DNA of 64,000 nucleotides from Pengzhenrongella sp031582905. Its GTDB lineage: Bacteria > Actinomycetota > Actinomycetes > Actinomycetales > Cellulomonadaceae. This document shows, one piece after another, positions 34,003 through 43,199 of this stretch (position 1 is the first letter of the stretch; each line of letters starts with the position of its first letter). The DNA lies in contig NZ_CP133990.1 of NCBI RefSeq assembly GCF_031582905.1, forward strand, positions 1,240,001 through 1,304,000, in the 5' to 3' direction. The translations under genes and the position numbers were made by a program. The notes under the pieces are model-generated. The model ran no database searches. It was not told where the DNA came from and saw nothing but the letters and a program-made list of their open reading frames with translations.

Positions 34003-34946
34003 CGCAGGTCCTTGCCGGTCAGGTCGAGGAAGACGTCCTCGAGGGTGCGGCGCCCGACGGTGATCCGGTGCGGGAGCACGTCCCGGGCCGCACACCAGGC
34101 GGTCAGCGCCGCGAGCACGTGCGGGTCGACCGGCCCGGTGAGCACGTAGTCGCCGGGGGCGACCTCGCGCACGCCGGGGCCGGCGTCCGGAGCGGCGGAG
34201 CCCGACCCGGTGAGGGTGGCGGTGAGGTCGGTCACGTCGAGGTCGGGGGTCGCCGAGAACCGCAGCGTCCGGTCGTCGTGGGAGGTGAGGAGGTCGGCGA
34301 CCGGTCCCTGGGCGATGACCGTCCCGTGGTCGACGACGACGACCCGGTCGGCGAGGCTCTCGGCCTCGTCCATGAGATGGGTCGTCAGGACGACGGCGAC
34401 GCCGTCGTCGCGCAGCTCCCGGACCAGGTCCCAGACCGCGCGCCGGGCCTGCGGGTCCATGCCCGCGCTCGGCTCGTCGAGGAACACGAGCTCAGGGCGC
34501 CCGACGACGGCCGCGGCCAGCGCGAGCCGCTGACGCTGCCCACCGGACAGTCGCCGGACCGTCGTCCGGGCGAACGCACCGAGACCCAGCCGGTCGGCCA
34601 GGGCGTCGACGTCCCGGGGGCGGGCGTACATCGACGCGACGTGCCGCAGGACCTCCATGGCCCGGGCCCCGGTCGGCAGGCCGCCGTCCTGCAGCATGAC
34701 GCCGACGCGTGGCCGCAGCGCCCGGGCATCGCTGGCGGGGTCGAGGCCGAGCACGCGGACGCGGCCGGCGTCGGGGGACCGCAGCCCCTCGCAGCACTCG
34801 ACCGTCGTGGTCTTGCCCGCCCCGTTGGGTCCGAGGACGGCCGTCACCGCGCCCTGCTCCGCGACGAGGTCCAGCCCGTTCACCACCGGTCGGCCCGCGT
34901 ACCGCTTGACGAGCCCGACGATCTCGACGGCAGGGGGCGCGGGCAC
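33999..34946 (-). CDS. ABC transporter ATP-binding protein (DrrA-like)
   Basis: The 315-residue ATPase has Walker A GPNGAGKTTT, Q-loop VGVMLQDGGLPTGA, signature LSGGQRQRLALA, Walker B LVFLDEPSAGMD and the H-loop THLMDEAE, followed by a 90-residue C-terminal domain typical of DrrA-type exporters ending LEDVFLDLTGKDLR. GTG 34946 is the start; a TAGACT box on the minus strand (34954-34959) lies 7 nt upstream, so the transcript is probably leaderless. It drives the neighbouring permease and is divergent from sufR. Confidence 0.92.
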   Translation of the reverse strand: MPAPPAVEIVGLVKRYAGRPVVNGLDLVAEQGAVTAVLGPNGAGKTTTVECCEGLRSPDAGRVRVLGLDPASDARALRPRVGVMLQDGGLPTGARAMEVLRHVASMYARPRDVDALADRLGLGAFARTTVRRLSGGQRQRLALAAAVVGRPELVFLDEPSAGMDPQARRAVWDLVRELRDDGVAVVLTTHLMDEAESLADRVVVVDHGTVIAQGPVADLLTSHDDRTLRFSATPDLDVTDLTATLTGSGSAAPDAGPGVREVAPGDYVLTGPVDPHVLAALTAWCAARDVLPHRITVGRRTLEDVFLDLTGKDLR

Positions 34947-35028
34947 GGGGGCGAGTCTAGGGCGGCGTGGACCGTGCCCCGGGGCACCGGCGCGGACGCT
35001 GCCGCCGAGCGGGTGAGGTCCACCTTGC

Positions 35029-35061
35029 TTGCAGGGATGGATTTCGGCAACAAGGATGTTG
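35029..35061 (+). promoter_or_regulatory. suf promoter with SufR operator
   Basis: TTGCAG (35029-35034) and AAGGAT (35052-35057) are 17 bp apart and make a fair -35/-10 pair. The -10 box is flanked exactly by CAAC (35048-35051) and GTTG (35058-35061). This CAAC-N6-GTTG palindrome is the operator known for SufR in cyanobacteria. Repressor on this site would cover the -10 element. The leader to sufR is about 84 nt. Confidence 0.75.
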
Positions 35062-35147
35062 GCAATATCAGCAGGGTGGTGCGTCGCACCGCCCGCCGTC
35101 CGACGGGCGGCATCGGCATCGGCATCCCGACCAGCGGTGGAGGTGAC

Positions 35148-35971
35148 ATGAGCACGGCCCTGAGTCCCGCACGCGACCTGCCCGTCGCCCACCCCTCCCG
35201 CATGGCCCCCGCGCGCCCGACCACCGGCTCGACCACCCACTCGGCCGCACACCCTGCCGAGACCGGCGACACCGAGGCCACGACCCGCCAGCGTGTGCTG
35301 CACCTCGTCGCGTCCGCAGGTCCGGTCGCGACCACCGAGCTCGCGACCGAGCTCGGTCTGACCGCCGCCGCGATCCGCCGCCACCTCGGCGTGCTCGAGA
35401 CCGAGGGACAGATCGCGGTGCACGAGAGCACCGGGACCGGGCCCGCGCGACCGGCACGACGGGGCCGGCCGGCCCGCCGGTACGTGGTGACCCGCCGCGG
35501 CCAGGACGCCCTGACCAGCGCCTACCCCGAGCTCGCGTCGCAGGCCCTGCGGTTCCTCGTCGAGGTCGCCGGCCCGGGCGCGGTCGAGGCCTTCGCGGCG
35601 TCGCGGGTGCGGGCGATCGAGGAGCGGTACGCCGCCGCTCTCGACGACGCCGGCACCGACGTCGCCGCCCGCGCCGAGCGGCTCGCCGCGGCCCTCGGGG
35701 CGGACGGATACGCCGCGAGCACCCGACCGGTGCCCGGACGCCCGACGGTCCAGCTGTGCCAGGGCCACTGCCCCGTGCAGCAGATCGCAGCCGAGTTCCC
35801 CCAGCTGTGCGAGGCGGAGGCCCAGGCCTTCTCGCGGCTGCTGGGCGTGCACGTGCAGCGGCTGTCGACGCTCGCCGCGGGCGGTCACGTGTGCACCACG
35901 AACATCCCGACCTCCACCCTCCCGACCCCCAGCCCCACGCCATCCGAACCCTCGAAGGGGAGACGACATGA
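35148..35971 (+). CDS. sufR: Iron-sulfur-dependent transcriptional repressor SufR (frame break at the 3' end)
   Basis: Represses the suf operon when it carries a 4Fe-4S cluster and releases it on iron or oxidative stress. After a 45-residue variable start comes a winged helix (TRQRVLHLVASAGPVATTELATELGLTAAAIRRHLGVLE), and near the end the cluster ligands C-x3-C in LCQGHCPVQQ, then C in QLCEAE and GHVCTT. The frame breaks at CCCCC 35926-35930, after the last Cys; one C gives the end PQPHAIRTLEGETT with a stop that overlaps the sufB ATG. Total 274 residues. ATG 35148 has GGAGGTGAC upstream. First gene of the suf operon. Confidence 0.92.
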
Positions 35972-37422
35972 GTGCGCCTACTCAGGACGCCAGCGCAGCA
36001 CCGACACCCGCGCCGATGACTCAGGACGAGGCCATCGCCTCCCTCGGCAGCTACAACTACGGCTGGCACGACTCCGACCTCGCGGGCGCCAACGCCCAGC
36101 GCGGGCTCTCCGAGGACGTCGTGCGCAACATCTCGGCGCTCAAGAACGAGCCCGAGTGGATGCTCAAGACGCGCCTGAAGGCGCTGCGCCTGTTCGACAA
36201 GAAGCCGATGCCCAACTGGGGCTCGGACCTGTCGGGCATCGACTTCGACAACATCAAGTACTTCGTGCGGTCCACCGAGAAGCAGGCCGCCACCTGGGAC
36301 GACCTGCCCGAGGACATCCGCAACACCTACGACCGCCTGGGCATCCCGGAGGCCGAGAAGCAGCGTCTCGTCTCCGGTGTCGCCGCGCAGTACGAGTCCG
36401 AGGTCGTCTACCACCAGATCCGCGAGGACCTGGAGGAGCAGGGCGTCATCTTCATGGACACCGACACCGGCCTGCGCGAGCACCCGGAGATCTTCGAGCA
36501 GTACTTCGGCTCGGTGATCCCCACCGGTGACAACAAGTTCGCGGCGCTCAACACCGCGGTGTGGTCGGGCGGCTCGTTCGTCTACGTCCCGCCGGGCGTC
36601 CACGTCGAGATCCCGCTGCAGGCCTACTTCCGCATCAACACCGAGAACATGGGCCAGTTCGAGCGGACGCTGATCATCGCGGACGAGGGCTCGTACGTGC
36701 ACTACGTCGAGGGCTGCACCGCGCCGGTCTACTCGAGCGACTCGCTGCACTCCGCGGTCGTCGAGATCATCGTCAAGAAGAACGCCCGCGTGCGGTACAC
36801 GACCATCCAGAACTGGTCGAACAACGTGTACAACCTCGTCACCAAGCGGGCGACCGCCGCCGAGGGCGCGACCATGGAGTGGGTCGACGGGAACATCGGC
36901 TCCAAGGTGACCATGAAGTACCCGGCCATCTACCTCATGGGCGAGCACGCGCGCGGCGAGACGCTGTCGATCGCGTTCGCCGGCGAGGGCCAGCACCAGG
37001 ACGCCGGCGCGAAGATGGTGCACGCCGCACCGCACACGTCGTCGTCCATCGTGTCCAAGTCGGTCGCGCGCGGCGGTGGCCGCACGTCGTACCGCGGGCT
37101 CGTGCAGGTGCTCGAGGGTGCCTCGCACTCCGCCTCGAACGTGCTGTGCGACGCGCTTCTGGTCGACCAGATCTCGCGGTCGGACACCTACCCGTATGTC
37201 GACGTCCGCGAGGACGACGTGTCGATGGGTCACGAGGCGACGGTCTCCCGCGTGAGCGAGGACCAGCTGTTCTACCTCATGTCCCGCGGGATGCCCGAGA
37301 CCGAGGCCATGGCCATGATCGTGCGCGGGTTCGTCGAGCCCATCGCGCGTGAGCTGCCCATGGAGTACGCGCTCGAGCTGAACCGCCTCATCGAGCTCCA
37401 GATGGAAGGGTCCGTCGGCTGA
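35968..37422 (+). CDS. sufB: Fe-S cluster assembly scaffold protein SufB
   Basis: Builds Fe-S clusters as part of the SufBCD complex. The 484-residue protein has the typical N-terminus (SLGSYNYGWHDSDLAG), a beta-helix core, and the conserved C-terminal stretch SHSASNVLCDALL with the Cys used for cluster assembly, followed by SVARGGGRTSYRG-type motifs. It contains no intein, unlike the mycobacterial SufB. Its ATG overlaps the restored sufR stop, and its TGA overlaps the sufD start by one base. Confidence 0.97.
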   Translation: MSAPTQDASAAPTPAPMTQDEAIASLGSYNYGWHDSDLAGANAQRGLSEDVVRNISALKNEPEWMLKTRLKALRLFDKKPMPNWGSDLSGIDFDNIKYFVRSTEKQAATWDDLPEDIRNTYDRLGIPEAEKQRLVSGVAAQYESEVVYHQIREDLEEQGVIFMDTDTGLREHPEIFEQYFGSVIPTGDNKFAALNTAVWSGGSFVYVPPGVHVEIPLQAYFRINTENMGQFERTLIIADEGSYVHYVEGCTAPVYSSDSLHSAVVEIIVKKNARVRYTTIQNWSNNVYNLVTKRATAAEGATMEWVDGNIGSKVTMKYPAIYLMGEHARGETLSIAFAGEGQHQDAGAKMVHAAPHTSSSIVSKSVARGGGRTSYRGLVQVLEGASHSASNVLCDALLVDQISRSDTYPYVDVREDDVSMGHEATVSRVSEDQLFYLMSRGMPETEAMAMIVRGFVEPIARELPMEYALELNRLIELQMEGSVG

Positions 37423-38684
37423 TGACCACCCCCACCACCACCCTGTCCACCGACCACTCCCGGGCGGTCGCGGACGGCGCCCACTCCCACGGGACCGGTG
37501 GCACGCCGCAGGGCTCGCGCGCCGAGCGGGCGACGTCGTTCGACCTCGCCGACTTCCCGATGCCGAACGGCCGCGAGGAGGAGTGGCGCTTCACCCCGGT
37601 CGACCGGGTCGCGCCGCTGTTCGCGGCGGACCTCGGTGGGCACGGCGTGCTCACCACGGTCGTCAACGACCCCGAGGTCCAGGTCGAGATCGTCGACCGT
37701 GACGACGCCCGGCTGGGCCGCGCCGGTGTCCCCGGCGACCGGGCGGCCGCGGCCGCGTGGCAGTCCTTCCACCGCGCGACCGTCGTGACGGTGCCGCCGC
37801 AGACGGTGGCGACCACCGCGACGTCGATCCGCGTCGAGGGTGTGGAGGGCGCCGCGGCCGAGCCGACGGCGACCCACCTGCTCGTGCACGCCGGTGCGCT
37901 GTCGGAGTCGATCGTCGTGCTCGACCACGTCGGCGCCGCGACCCTCACCGAGACGGTCGAGGTCGTCGTCGACGACGGCGCCCACCTCACCCTGGTCTCG
38001 GTGCAGGACTGGGCGACGGGCGCGGTGCACGCCGCGTCGCACCGCATCCGCATCGGGCGGGACGCCAAGGTCAAGCACATCGTGGTGACGCTCGGCGGCG
38101 ACGTCGTCCGGGTCACCCCGGACGCCGAGTTCACCGCCGAGGGCGGCGAGGTCGAGATGCTCGGCCTGTACTACGCCGACGCGGGCCAGCACCAGGAGCA
38201 CCGGCTCTTCGTCGACCACGCGGTGCCGTCCTGCCGCTCGCGCGTGACCTACAAGGGCGCCCTGCAGGGCGACGGCGCGCACACGGTGTGGGTCGGCGAC
38301 GTCCTCATCCGGGCGGCCGCCGAGGGCACCGACACCTACGAGCTCAACCGCAACCTCGTGCTCTCCGACGGCGCCCGCGCCGACTCGGTGCCGAACCTCG
38401 AGATCGAGACCGGCGAGATCGAGGGTGCCGGCCACGCCTCGGCGACCGGCCGTTTCGACGACGAGCAGCTCTTCTACCTGCGCTCGCGCGGCATCCCCGA
38501 GGCCGACGCGCGTCGCCTCGTGGTGCGCGGCTTCTTCGCCGAGCTGGTCCACCAGATCGGCGTGCCCGAGATCGAGGAGCGCCTCATCGCCTCCATCGAG
38601 GCCGAGCTCGAGCGCAGCATGAGCGACCTCGAGGTCCTGCCCCAGATCGCCGGTGACCCGGCCGTCGAGGCGGCCGACGCGTGA
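37422..38684 (+). CDS. sufD: Fe-S cluster assembly protein SufD
   Basis: Partner of SufB in the SufBCD scaffold. 420 residues, with a variable Ser/Thr-rich start, then FDLADFPMPNGREEEWRFTPVDR (family N-terminal motif) and the C-terminal beta-helix with SRVTYKGALQGDGAHTVWVGDVLI and the shared end FYLRSRGIPEADARRLVVRGFFAE. No frame break. Start ATG 37422 overlaps the sufB stop and the stop overlaps the next gene, so translation is coupled. Confidence 0.96.
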   Translation: MTTPTTTLSTDHSRAVADGAHSHGTGGTPQGSRAERATSFDLADFPMPNGREEEWRFTPVDRVAPLFAADLGGHGVLTTVVNDPEVQVEIVDRDDARLGRAGVPGDRAAAAAWQSFHRATVVTVPPQTVATTATSIRVEGVEGAAAEPTATHLLVHAGALSESIVVLDHVGAATLTETVEVVVDDGAHLTLVSVQDWATGAVHAASHRIRIGRDAKVKHIVVTLGGDVVRVTPDAEFTAEGGEVEMLGLYYADAGQHQEHRLFVDHAVPSCRSRVTYKGALQGDGAHTVWVGDVLIRAAAEGTDTYELNRNLVLSDGARADSVPNLEIETGEIEGAGHASATGRFDDEQLFYLRSRGIPEADARRLVVRGFFAELVHQIGVPEIEERLIASIEAELERSMSDLEVLPQIAGDPAVEAADA

Positions 38685-39031
38685 GCGCGCAGCTGGCCTG
38701 CTTCGCCCAGGACGTCCCGCCCTGCGGCGCCTTCCGCGCCGAGCTCGAGGGCGAGGACGGCCCGGTGCCGGTCGCCGTCGTGCGGGCCGAGGACGGCGAG
38801 CTCTACGCCATCAACGACATCTGCTCGCACGGGGCGGTGTCGCTGTCGGACGGCGAGGTCGAGGGCACGACGCTGGAGTGCTGGCTGCACGGGTCGAAGT
38901 TCGACCTGCACACCGGCGCCCCGACCGGCCTGCCGGCCACCCGGCCCGTCCCCGTGTACCCCGTGACCGTCGAGGGCGAGCGCGTGCTCGTCGACATCGA
39001 CGCCCCCATCGTGACCGCCAAGGAGAGCTGA
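38681..39031 (+). CDS. Rieske-type ferredoxin in the suf operon
   Basis: A small soluble [2Fe-2S] protein of 116 residues. The Rieske ligands are Cys/His in ICSHGAVSL and in CWLHGSKFDL. It resembles the ferredoxin subunit of non-heme iron oxygenases. Placed between sufD and sufC with a GTGA overlap at its start, it is likely made together with the Suf proteins and may carry electrons for cluster assembly, which is an inference from position. It is found at this place in several Actinobacteria but is not part of the minimal Suf set. Confidence 0.93.
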   Translation: MSAQLACFAQDVPPCGAFRAELEGEDGPVPVAVVRAEDGELYAINDICSHGAVSLSDGEVEGTTLECWLHGSKFDLHTGAPTGLPATRPVPVYPVTVEGERVLVDIDAPIVTAKES

Positions 39032-39036
39032 ACCGC

Positions 39037-39801
39037 ATGTCCACTCTGGAGATCCACGACCTGCACGTCAGCGTCGAGACCAAGGAGGGCCCCAAGCCCA
39101 TCCTGCGCGGTGTCGACCTGACGGTCGCGAGCGGCGAGACGCACGCGATCATGGGCCCCAACGGGTCCGGCAAGTCCACCCTCGCGTACTCCCTCGCGGG
39201 TCACCCCAAGTACCAGATCACCGCGGGTACCGTGACGCTCGACGGCGAGGACGTCCTCGCGATGAGCGTCGACGACCGCGCCCGCGCCGGCATGTTCCTC
39301 GCCATGCAGTACCCGGTCGAGGTCCCCGGCGTCAGCGTCTCGAACTTCCTGCGCACCGCGAAGACCGCCATCGACGGCCAGGCGCCGCCGCTGCGCACCT
39401 GGGTCAAGGACGTCCGGTCCGCGATGGACCAGCTGCGGATGGACCCCGCGTTCGCCGAGCGCTCCGTCAACGAGGGCTTCTCGGGCGGTGAGAAGAAGCG
39501 CCACGAGATCCTGCAGATGGAGCTCCTCAAGCCGAAGTTCGCGATCCTCGACGAGACCGACTCCGGGCTGGACGTCGATGCGCTGCGCGTCGTCTCCGAG
39601 GGCGTCAACCGCGTCCGCTCGGGGGGCGAGGTGGGCGTCCTGCTCATCACGCACTACACGCGCATCCTGCGCTACATCACCCCGGACTTCGTCCACGTCT
39701 TCGTCGACGGCAAGGTCGCCGAGGAGGGCGGGCCCGAGCTGGCTGAGCGTCTCGAGAACGAGGGCTACGACCGCTTCCTCGGCGCCGGCGCCTCCGCCTG
39801 A
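39037..39801 (+). CDS. sufC: Fe-S cluster assembly ATPase SufC
   Basis: The ABC-type ATPase of the SufBCD complex. 254 residues with Walker A GPNGSGKSTLAYSLAG, a Q-loop AMQYPVEVPGVSVSNFL, signature FSGGEKKRHEILQM and Walker B FAILDETDSGLDVDAL, all in the form characteristic of SufC (ETDSGLD). H-loop is THYTRIL. ATG 39037 follows the Rieske gene by 5 bp. Complete, with no break. Confidence 0.97.
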   Translation: MSTLEIHDLHVSVETKEGPKPILRGVDLTVASGETHAIMGPNGSGKSTLAYSLAGHPKYQITAGTVTLDGEDVLAMSVDDRARAGMFLAMQYPVEVPGVSVSNFLRTAKTAIDGQAPPLRTWVKDVRSAMDQLRMDPAFAERSVNEGFSGGEKKRHEILQMELLKPKFAILDETDSGLDVDALRVVSEGVNRVRSGGEVGVLLITHYTRILRYITPDFVHVFVDGKVAEEGGPELAERLENEGYDRFLGAGASA

Positions 39802-39830
39802 GCACCACCGACCGCCTGGAGGGCACGGCG

Positions 39831-41128
39831 ATGACCGAGACCATGGACACGAGGCTGAGTGCCGGGGAGCTGGCTGCCGTGCGGGCAGACTTCCCCTGCT
39901 CGCGCGCACCCTGCGAGACGGCAAGCCGCTGGTGTACCTGGACTCGGGCGCGACCTCGCAGAAGCCCGACGTCGTCCTGGACGCCGAGCAGGACTTCTAC
40001 GCCCAGCGCAACGCCGCCGTGCACCGCGGCGCGCACCAGCTCGCCGAGGAGGCGACCGAGGCGTTCGAGAACGCCCGGGAGCAGGTGGCGTCCTTCGTCG
40101 GCGCGGGTGTGGACGAGATCGTGTGGACGACGAACGCCACCGCGGGGATCAACCTCGTGGCGTACGCGATGTCCAACGCGACGGCCGGCCGCGGCGGGGA
40201 CGCCGCGCGCCGGTTCGCGCTCGCCCCGGGCGACGAGATCGTCGTCACCGAGGCCGAGCACCACGCGAACCTCGTGCCGTGGCAGGAGCTCGCGGCCCGG
40301 ACCGGCGCCGTCGTGCGCTGGATCGGGGTGGACGACGACGGCCGGCTGCGCACCGACGAGCTCGCGCAGGTCGTCGGGGACCGGACCCGGGTGCTCGCGT
40401 TCACGCACGCGTCGAACGTGACCGGCGCGGTGACCGACGTCGCCCCGTTCGTGGCCCGGGCGCGCGAGGTCGGTGCGCTCACGGTGCTCGACGCGTGCCA
40501 GTCGGTCCCGCACCTGCCGGTGGACCTGCACGGGCTCGGTGTCGACTTCGCGGTGTTCTCCGGGCACAAGATGCTCGGGCCGACCGGTGTGGGTGCGCTG
40601 TACGGGCGGCGCGAGCTGCTCGAGGCGATGCCGCCGGTCACCACCGGCGGGTCGATGGTCGAGGTCGTCACGATGGAGTCCACGACGTACGCGCCGCCGC
40701 CGCAGCGGTTCGAGGCCGGGACCCAGATGGTCGCGCAGGCGATCGGCATGGGCGCCGCGGCGGCGTACCTCGCCGAGCTCGGCATGGACGCCGTCGCCGC
40801 CCACGAGGCGGCGCTGGCCGCGGAGCTGCTCGACGCCGTCGCGTCCGTCCCCGACGTGCGGGTCATCGGCCCGACCGACACGCGGGACCGCCTGGCGACG
40901 GTGTCGTTCGTCGTCGACGGCGTGCACGCGCACGACGTCGGCCAGGTGCTGGACGACGCCGGCGTGGCCGTGCGGGTCGGGCACCACTGCGCCCAGCCGC
41001 TGCACCGCCGCTTCGGGGTCGCGGCCACCGCGCGGGCGTCGGCGTCGGTGTACACCACGTCCCAGGAGATCGCCGTCTTCCGGGAAGCACTGGCGGGGGT
41101 CCGGACGTTCTTCGGGTGGGACCGATGA
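39831..41128 (+). CDS. sufS: Cysteine desulfurase SufS (frame break near the start)
   Basis: PLP-dependent enzyme that takes sulfur from cysteine and gives it to SufU. The PLP lysine is in FSGHKMLGPTGVGALYG (about residue 246) and the catalytic Cys in VRVGHHCAQPLHRRF (about residue 387). The start ATG 39831 reads MTETMDTRLSAGELAAVRADFP; the frame breaks at CCCC 39893-39896 and one C restores DFPLLARTLRDGKPLVYLD and 432 residues. As the only desulfurase of the operon it should be functional, so I take the break as a sequence error. Confidence 0.95.
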
Positions 41129-41138
41129 GGAGGCACGC

Positions 41139-41666
41139 GTGACGAGCTCGATGGAGCAGCTGTACCAGCAGGTCATCCTTGACCACGCCCGCGACCCGCA
41201 CGGCCGCGGCCTGGTCGACGGGCCGGTCGGCGCCGTGGCGGGGGAGTCGCACCAGGTGAATCCCACGTGCGGTGACGAGGTGACCCTGCGGGTCGCGCTC
41301 GGCACCGACGGGGCCGTCCCGGTCGTGGACCGGGTGAGCTGGGAGGGTCAGGGCTGCAGCATCTCGCAGGCCTCCGTCTCCGTGCTCACCGACCTGGTGA
41401 CCGGGACGGACCTGCGCGCGGTCGACGAGATCTCGGAGACCTTCCGGGCGCTCATGCACACGCGTGGCGCCGGCCTGGACGACGAGCGTGAGGACGCCCT
41501 CGGGGATGCCACCGCGTTCACGGGCGTCGCGAAGTACCCCGCCAGGATCAAGTGCGCGCTGCTGGGCTGGGCAGCGCTCCGGGACGCGATCGCGAAGTCC
41601 GGGGTCGCCGTGCCCGTCACGGCGTCCGCCACCACGTCCACCACCACGACCGAGGAGAAGGCATGA
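41139..41666 (+). CDS. sufU: SufU, zinc-dependent sulfurtransferase partner of SufS
   Basis: Accepts sulfur from SufS. The 175-residue protein starts at GTG 41139 (GAGGAGG ribosome site) and begins MTSSMEQLYQQVILDHARDPHGRG, a family hallmark. Conserved Cys are in NPTCGDEVTL, QGCSISQAS and RIKCALLGW, with an Asp between Gly residues in the first motif; these bind zinc. The C-terminal 20 residues are Thr/Ala-rich. Its stop overlaps the sufT ATG. Confidence 0.95.
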   Translation: MTSSMEQLYQQVILDHARDPHGRGLVDGPVGAVAGESHQVNPTCGDEVTLRVALGTDGAVPVVDRVSWEGQGCSISQASVSVLTDLVTGTDLRAVDEISETFRALMHTRGAGLDDEREDALGDATAFTGVAKYPARIKCALLGWAALRDAIAKSGVAVPVTASATTSTTTTEEKA

Positions 41667-42025
41667 CCACCGAGACACCGTCCGGCACCACGCCGGCCAC
41701 GCCGTCCGTGACGACGCCGCCCACCGCGGCGGACGTCGAGGAGGCCATGCGCGACGTCATCGACCCCGAGCTCGGGATCAACGTCGTCGACCTGGGCCTC
41801 GTCTACGGGCTGACCGTCGACCAGAACAACCAGGCCGTCATCGACATGACGCTCACGTCCGCGGCGTGCCCGCTGACCGATGTCATCGAGGACCAGACCG
41901 CCTCGAGCCTCGACGGTCTCGTCGACGGCTTCCGGATCAACTGGGTCTGGATGCCGCCGTGGGGCCCGGAGAAGATCACCCCCGACGGTCGCGAGCAGAT
42001 GCGGGCGCTCGGCTTCAACATCTGA
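41663..42025 (+). CDS. sufT: SufT / MIP18-family (DUF59) protein
   Basis: A 120-residue protein with a 20-residue Thr/Pro-rich start and the DUF59 fold: EEAMRDVIDPELGINVVDLGLVYG and TLTSAACPLTDVIEDQ, with the conserved Cys of the family. These proteins help insert clusters into target proteins. The last gene of the suf operon; its ATG overlaps sufU. A strong hairpin follows at 42044. Confidence 0.95.
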   Translation: MTTETPSGTTPATPSVTTPPTAADVEEAMRDVIDPELGINVVDLGLVYGLTVDQNNQAVIDMTLTSAACPLTDVIEDQTASSLDGLVDGFRINWVWMPPWGPEKITPDGREQMRALGFNI

Positions 42026-42043
42026 GCCGCCCCACGCACGTCG

Positions 42044-42079
42044 ACGGGCCCGCGGGTGCACACGCACCGGCGGGCCCGT
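42044..42079 (+). terminator. suf operon terminator, shared with the convergent gene
   Basis: ACGGGCCCG (42044-42052) pairs with CGGGCCCGT (42071-42079), and the inner GGTGC/GCACC extends the stem around an ACAC loop. A short TTCGTC follows. It lies between the convergent sufT and metallopeptidase genes. Confidence 0.8.
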
Positions 42080-42107
42080 TCGTCGTCCCGGCTGCCGGCC
42101 CGCACGC

Positions 42108-43070
42108 CTACAGGCCCGCGGCCGCCAGCGCGTTGCAGTCGTCGAACGACCCACCGTCGTAGCCGATGGTGAACCAGCGCTGCCGCTGCTCGCTCGACCC
42201 GTGCGTCCACGCTTCGGGGTTCACCGTGCCGGTGGCCTGGTGCTGGATGCGGTCGTCGCCCACCGCGGACGCCGCGGACAGCGCGTCCGCGAGCTCCTGC
42301 GCGGTGATCCGCTGGAGGTACGGCACCCCCGTGTCCGGGTCCACCGTCGAGGCCAGATCGCCGATGACCATGCCGGCGAGGCAGTCCGCCGTGAGCTCGA
42401 TGCGGACGGAGTCGGACTCGGGACCGGACCCGCTGCGGTCGGCGGACTCCATCAGGCCCGTCAGCTGCTCGATGTGGTGACCGAACTCGTGCGACAGGAC
42501 GTAGATCTCGGCGAGGGACCCGCCGCTCGCACCGAACCGGCTCTGCAGGTCGTCGTAGAACCCGAGGTCGAGGTACACCGTCTGGTCGGGCGGGCAGTAG
42601 AACGGCCCGGTGGCGCTGGTCGCGGCGCCGCATGCGGTGTCGACCGACCGCTCGAAGCTCACCACGCCGGGCTCGACGTACGCCACACCGAGCGCCGGGA
42701 GCGTCTGGCCCCAGAACGTGTCGTTCGCGTCGACGGTCGCGACCAGCCGGCAGTCCCGCCGGGTGTTGGCCTGCTCGGCGGTGCACTCCCCGAGGAGCTC
42801 CTCCTGGACGCCGCCGGTGCCACCGCCGCTGCTCACCCCGGTGACCAGCGGGGTGAGGTCCTGCCCGAAGACGAGGTAGCCGACCAGGACGAGGATTACG
42901 CCGGCGCCGCCGCCGATCGCCCCGCCGCGTCGGCCGCCGCGTCCTCGGCGCCCACCGCGCCCACCGCCGAAGCTCCCACCGCCGCCGCCGGACCCGCCGC
43001 CCCGACGACCGCCACCGCGCTGCGAGCGCACCCTGCCGCCGCCGAAGCGCCCGCCCTCCTGGAACGTCAT
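42108..43070 (-). CDS. Neutral zinc metallopeptidase (YpfJ family)
   Basis: The 320-residue protein starts with a Gly/Arg-rich cytoplasmic stretch (about 50 residues), one membrane segment (GGGAGVILVLVGYLVFG), and an outer domain with the zinc motif VLSHEFGHHIEQL and a downstream Glu in IELTADCLAG. It is a membrane-anchored protease with its active domain outside; targets are unknown. A TACGGT box on the minus strand (43078-43083) lies 7 nt before the ATG, so the transcript should be leaderless. Complete, no break. Confidence 0.92.
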   Translation of the reverse strand: MTFQEGGRFGGGRVRSQRGGGRRGGGSGGGGGSFGGGRGGRRGRGGRRGGAIGGGAGVILVLVGYLVFGQDLTPLVTGVSSGGGTGGVQEELLGECTAEQANTRRDCRLVATVDANDTFWGQTLPALGVAYVEPGVVSFERSVDTACGAATSATGPFYCPPDQTVYLDLGFYDDLQSRFGASGGSLAEIYVLSHEFGHHIEQLTGLMESADRSGSGPESDSVRIELTADCLAGMVIGDLASTVDPDTGVPYLQRITAQELADALSAASAVGDDRIQHQATGTVNPEAWTHGSSEQRQRWFTIGYDGGSFDDCNALAAAGL

Positions 43071-43199
43071 GCGCGGCACCGTAGCCGCCCGGTCGGGCGG
43101 CCGCCCGTGCAAGACCGACGGCCCGGCCGACACGGACAGAGGGAGGGGAGCAGCCCTCGCCGGGTCACGGACCCGCCCGCGGAGCAGGAGGAGGACACC

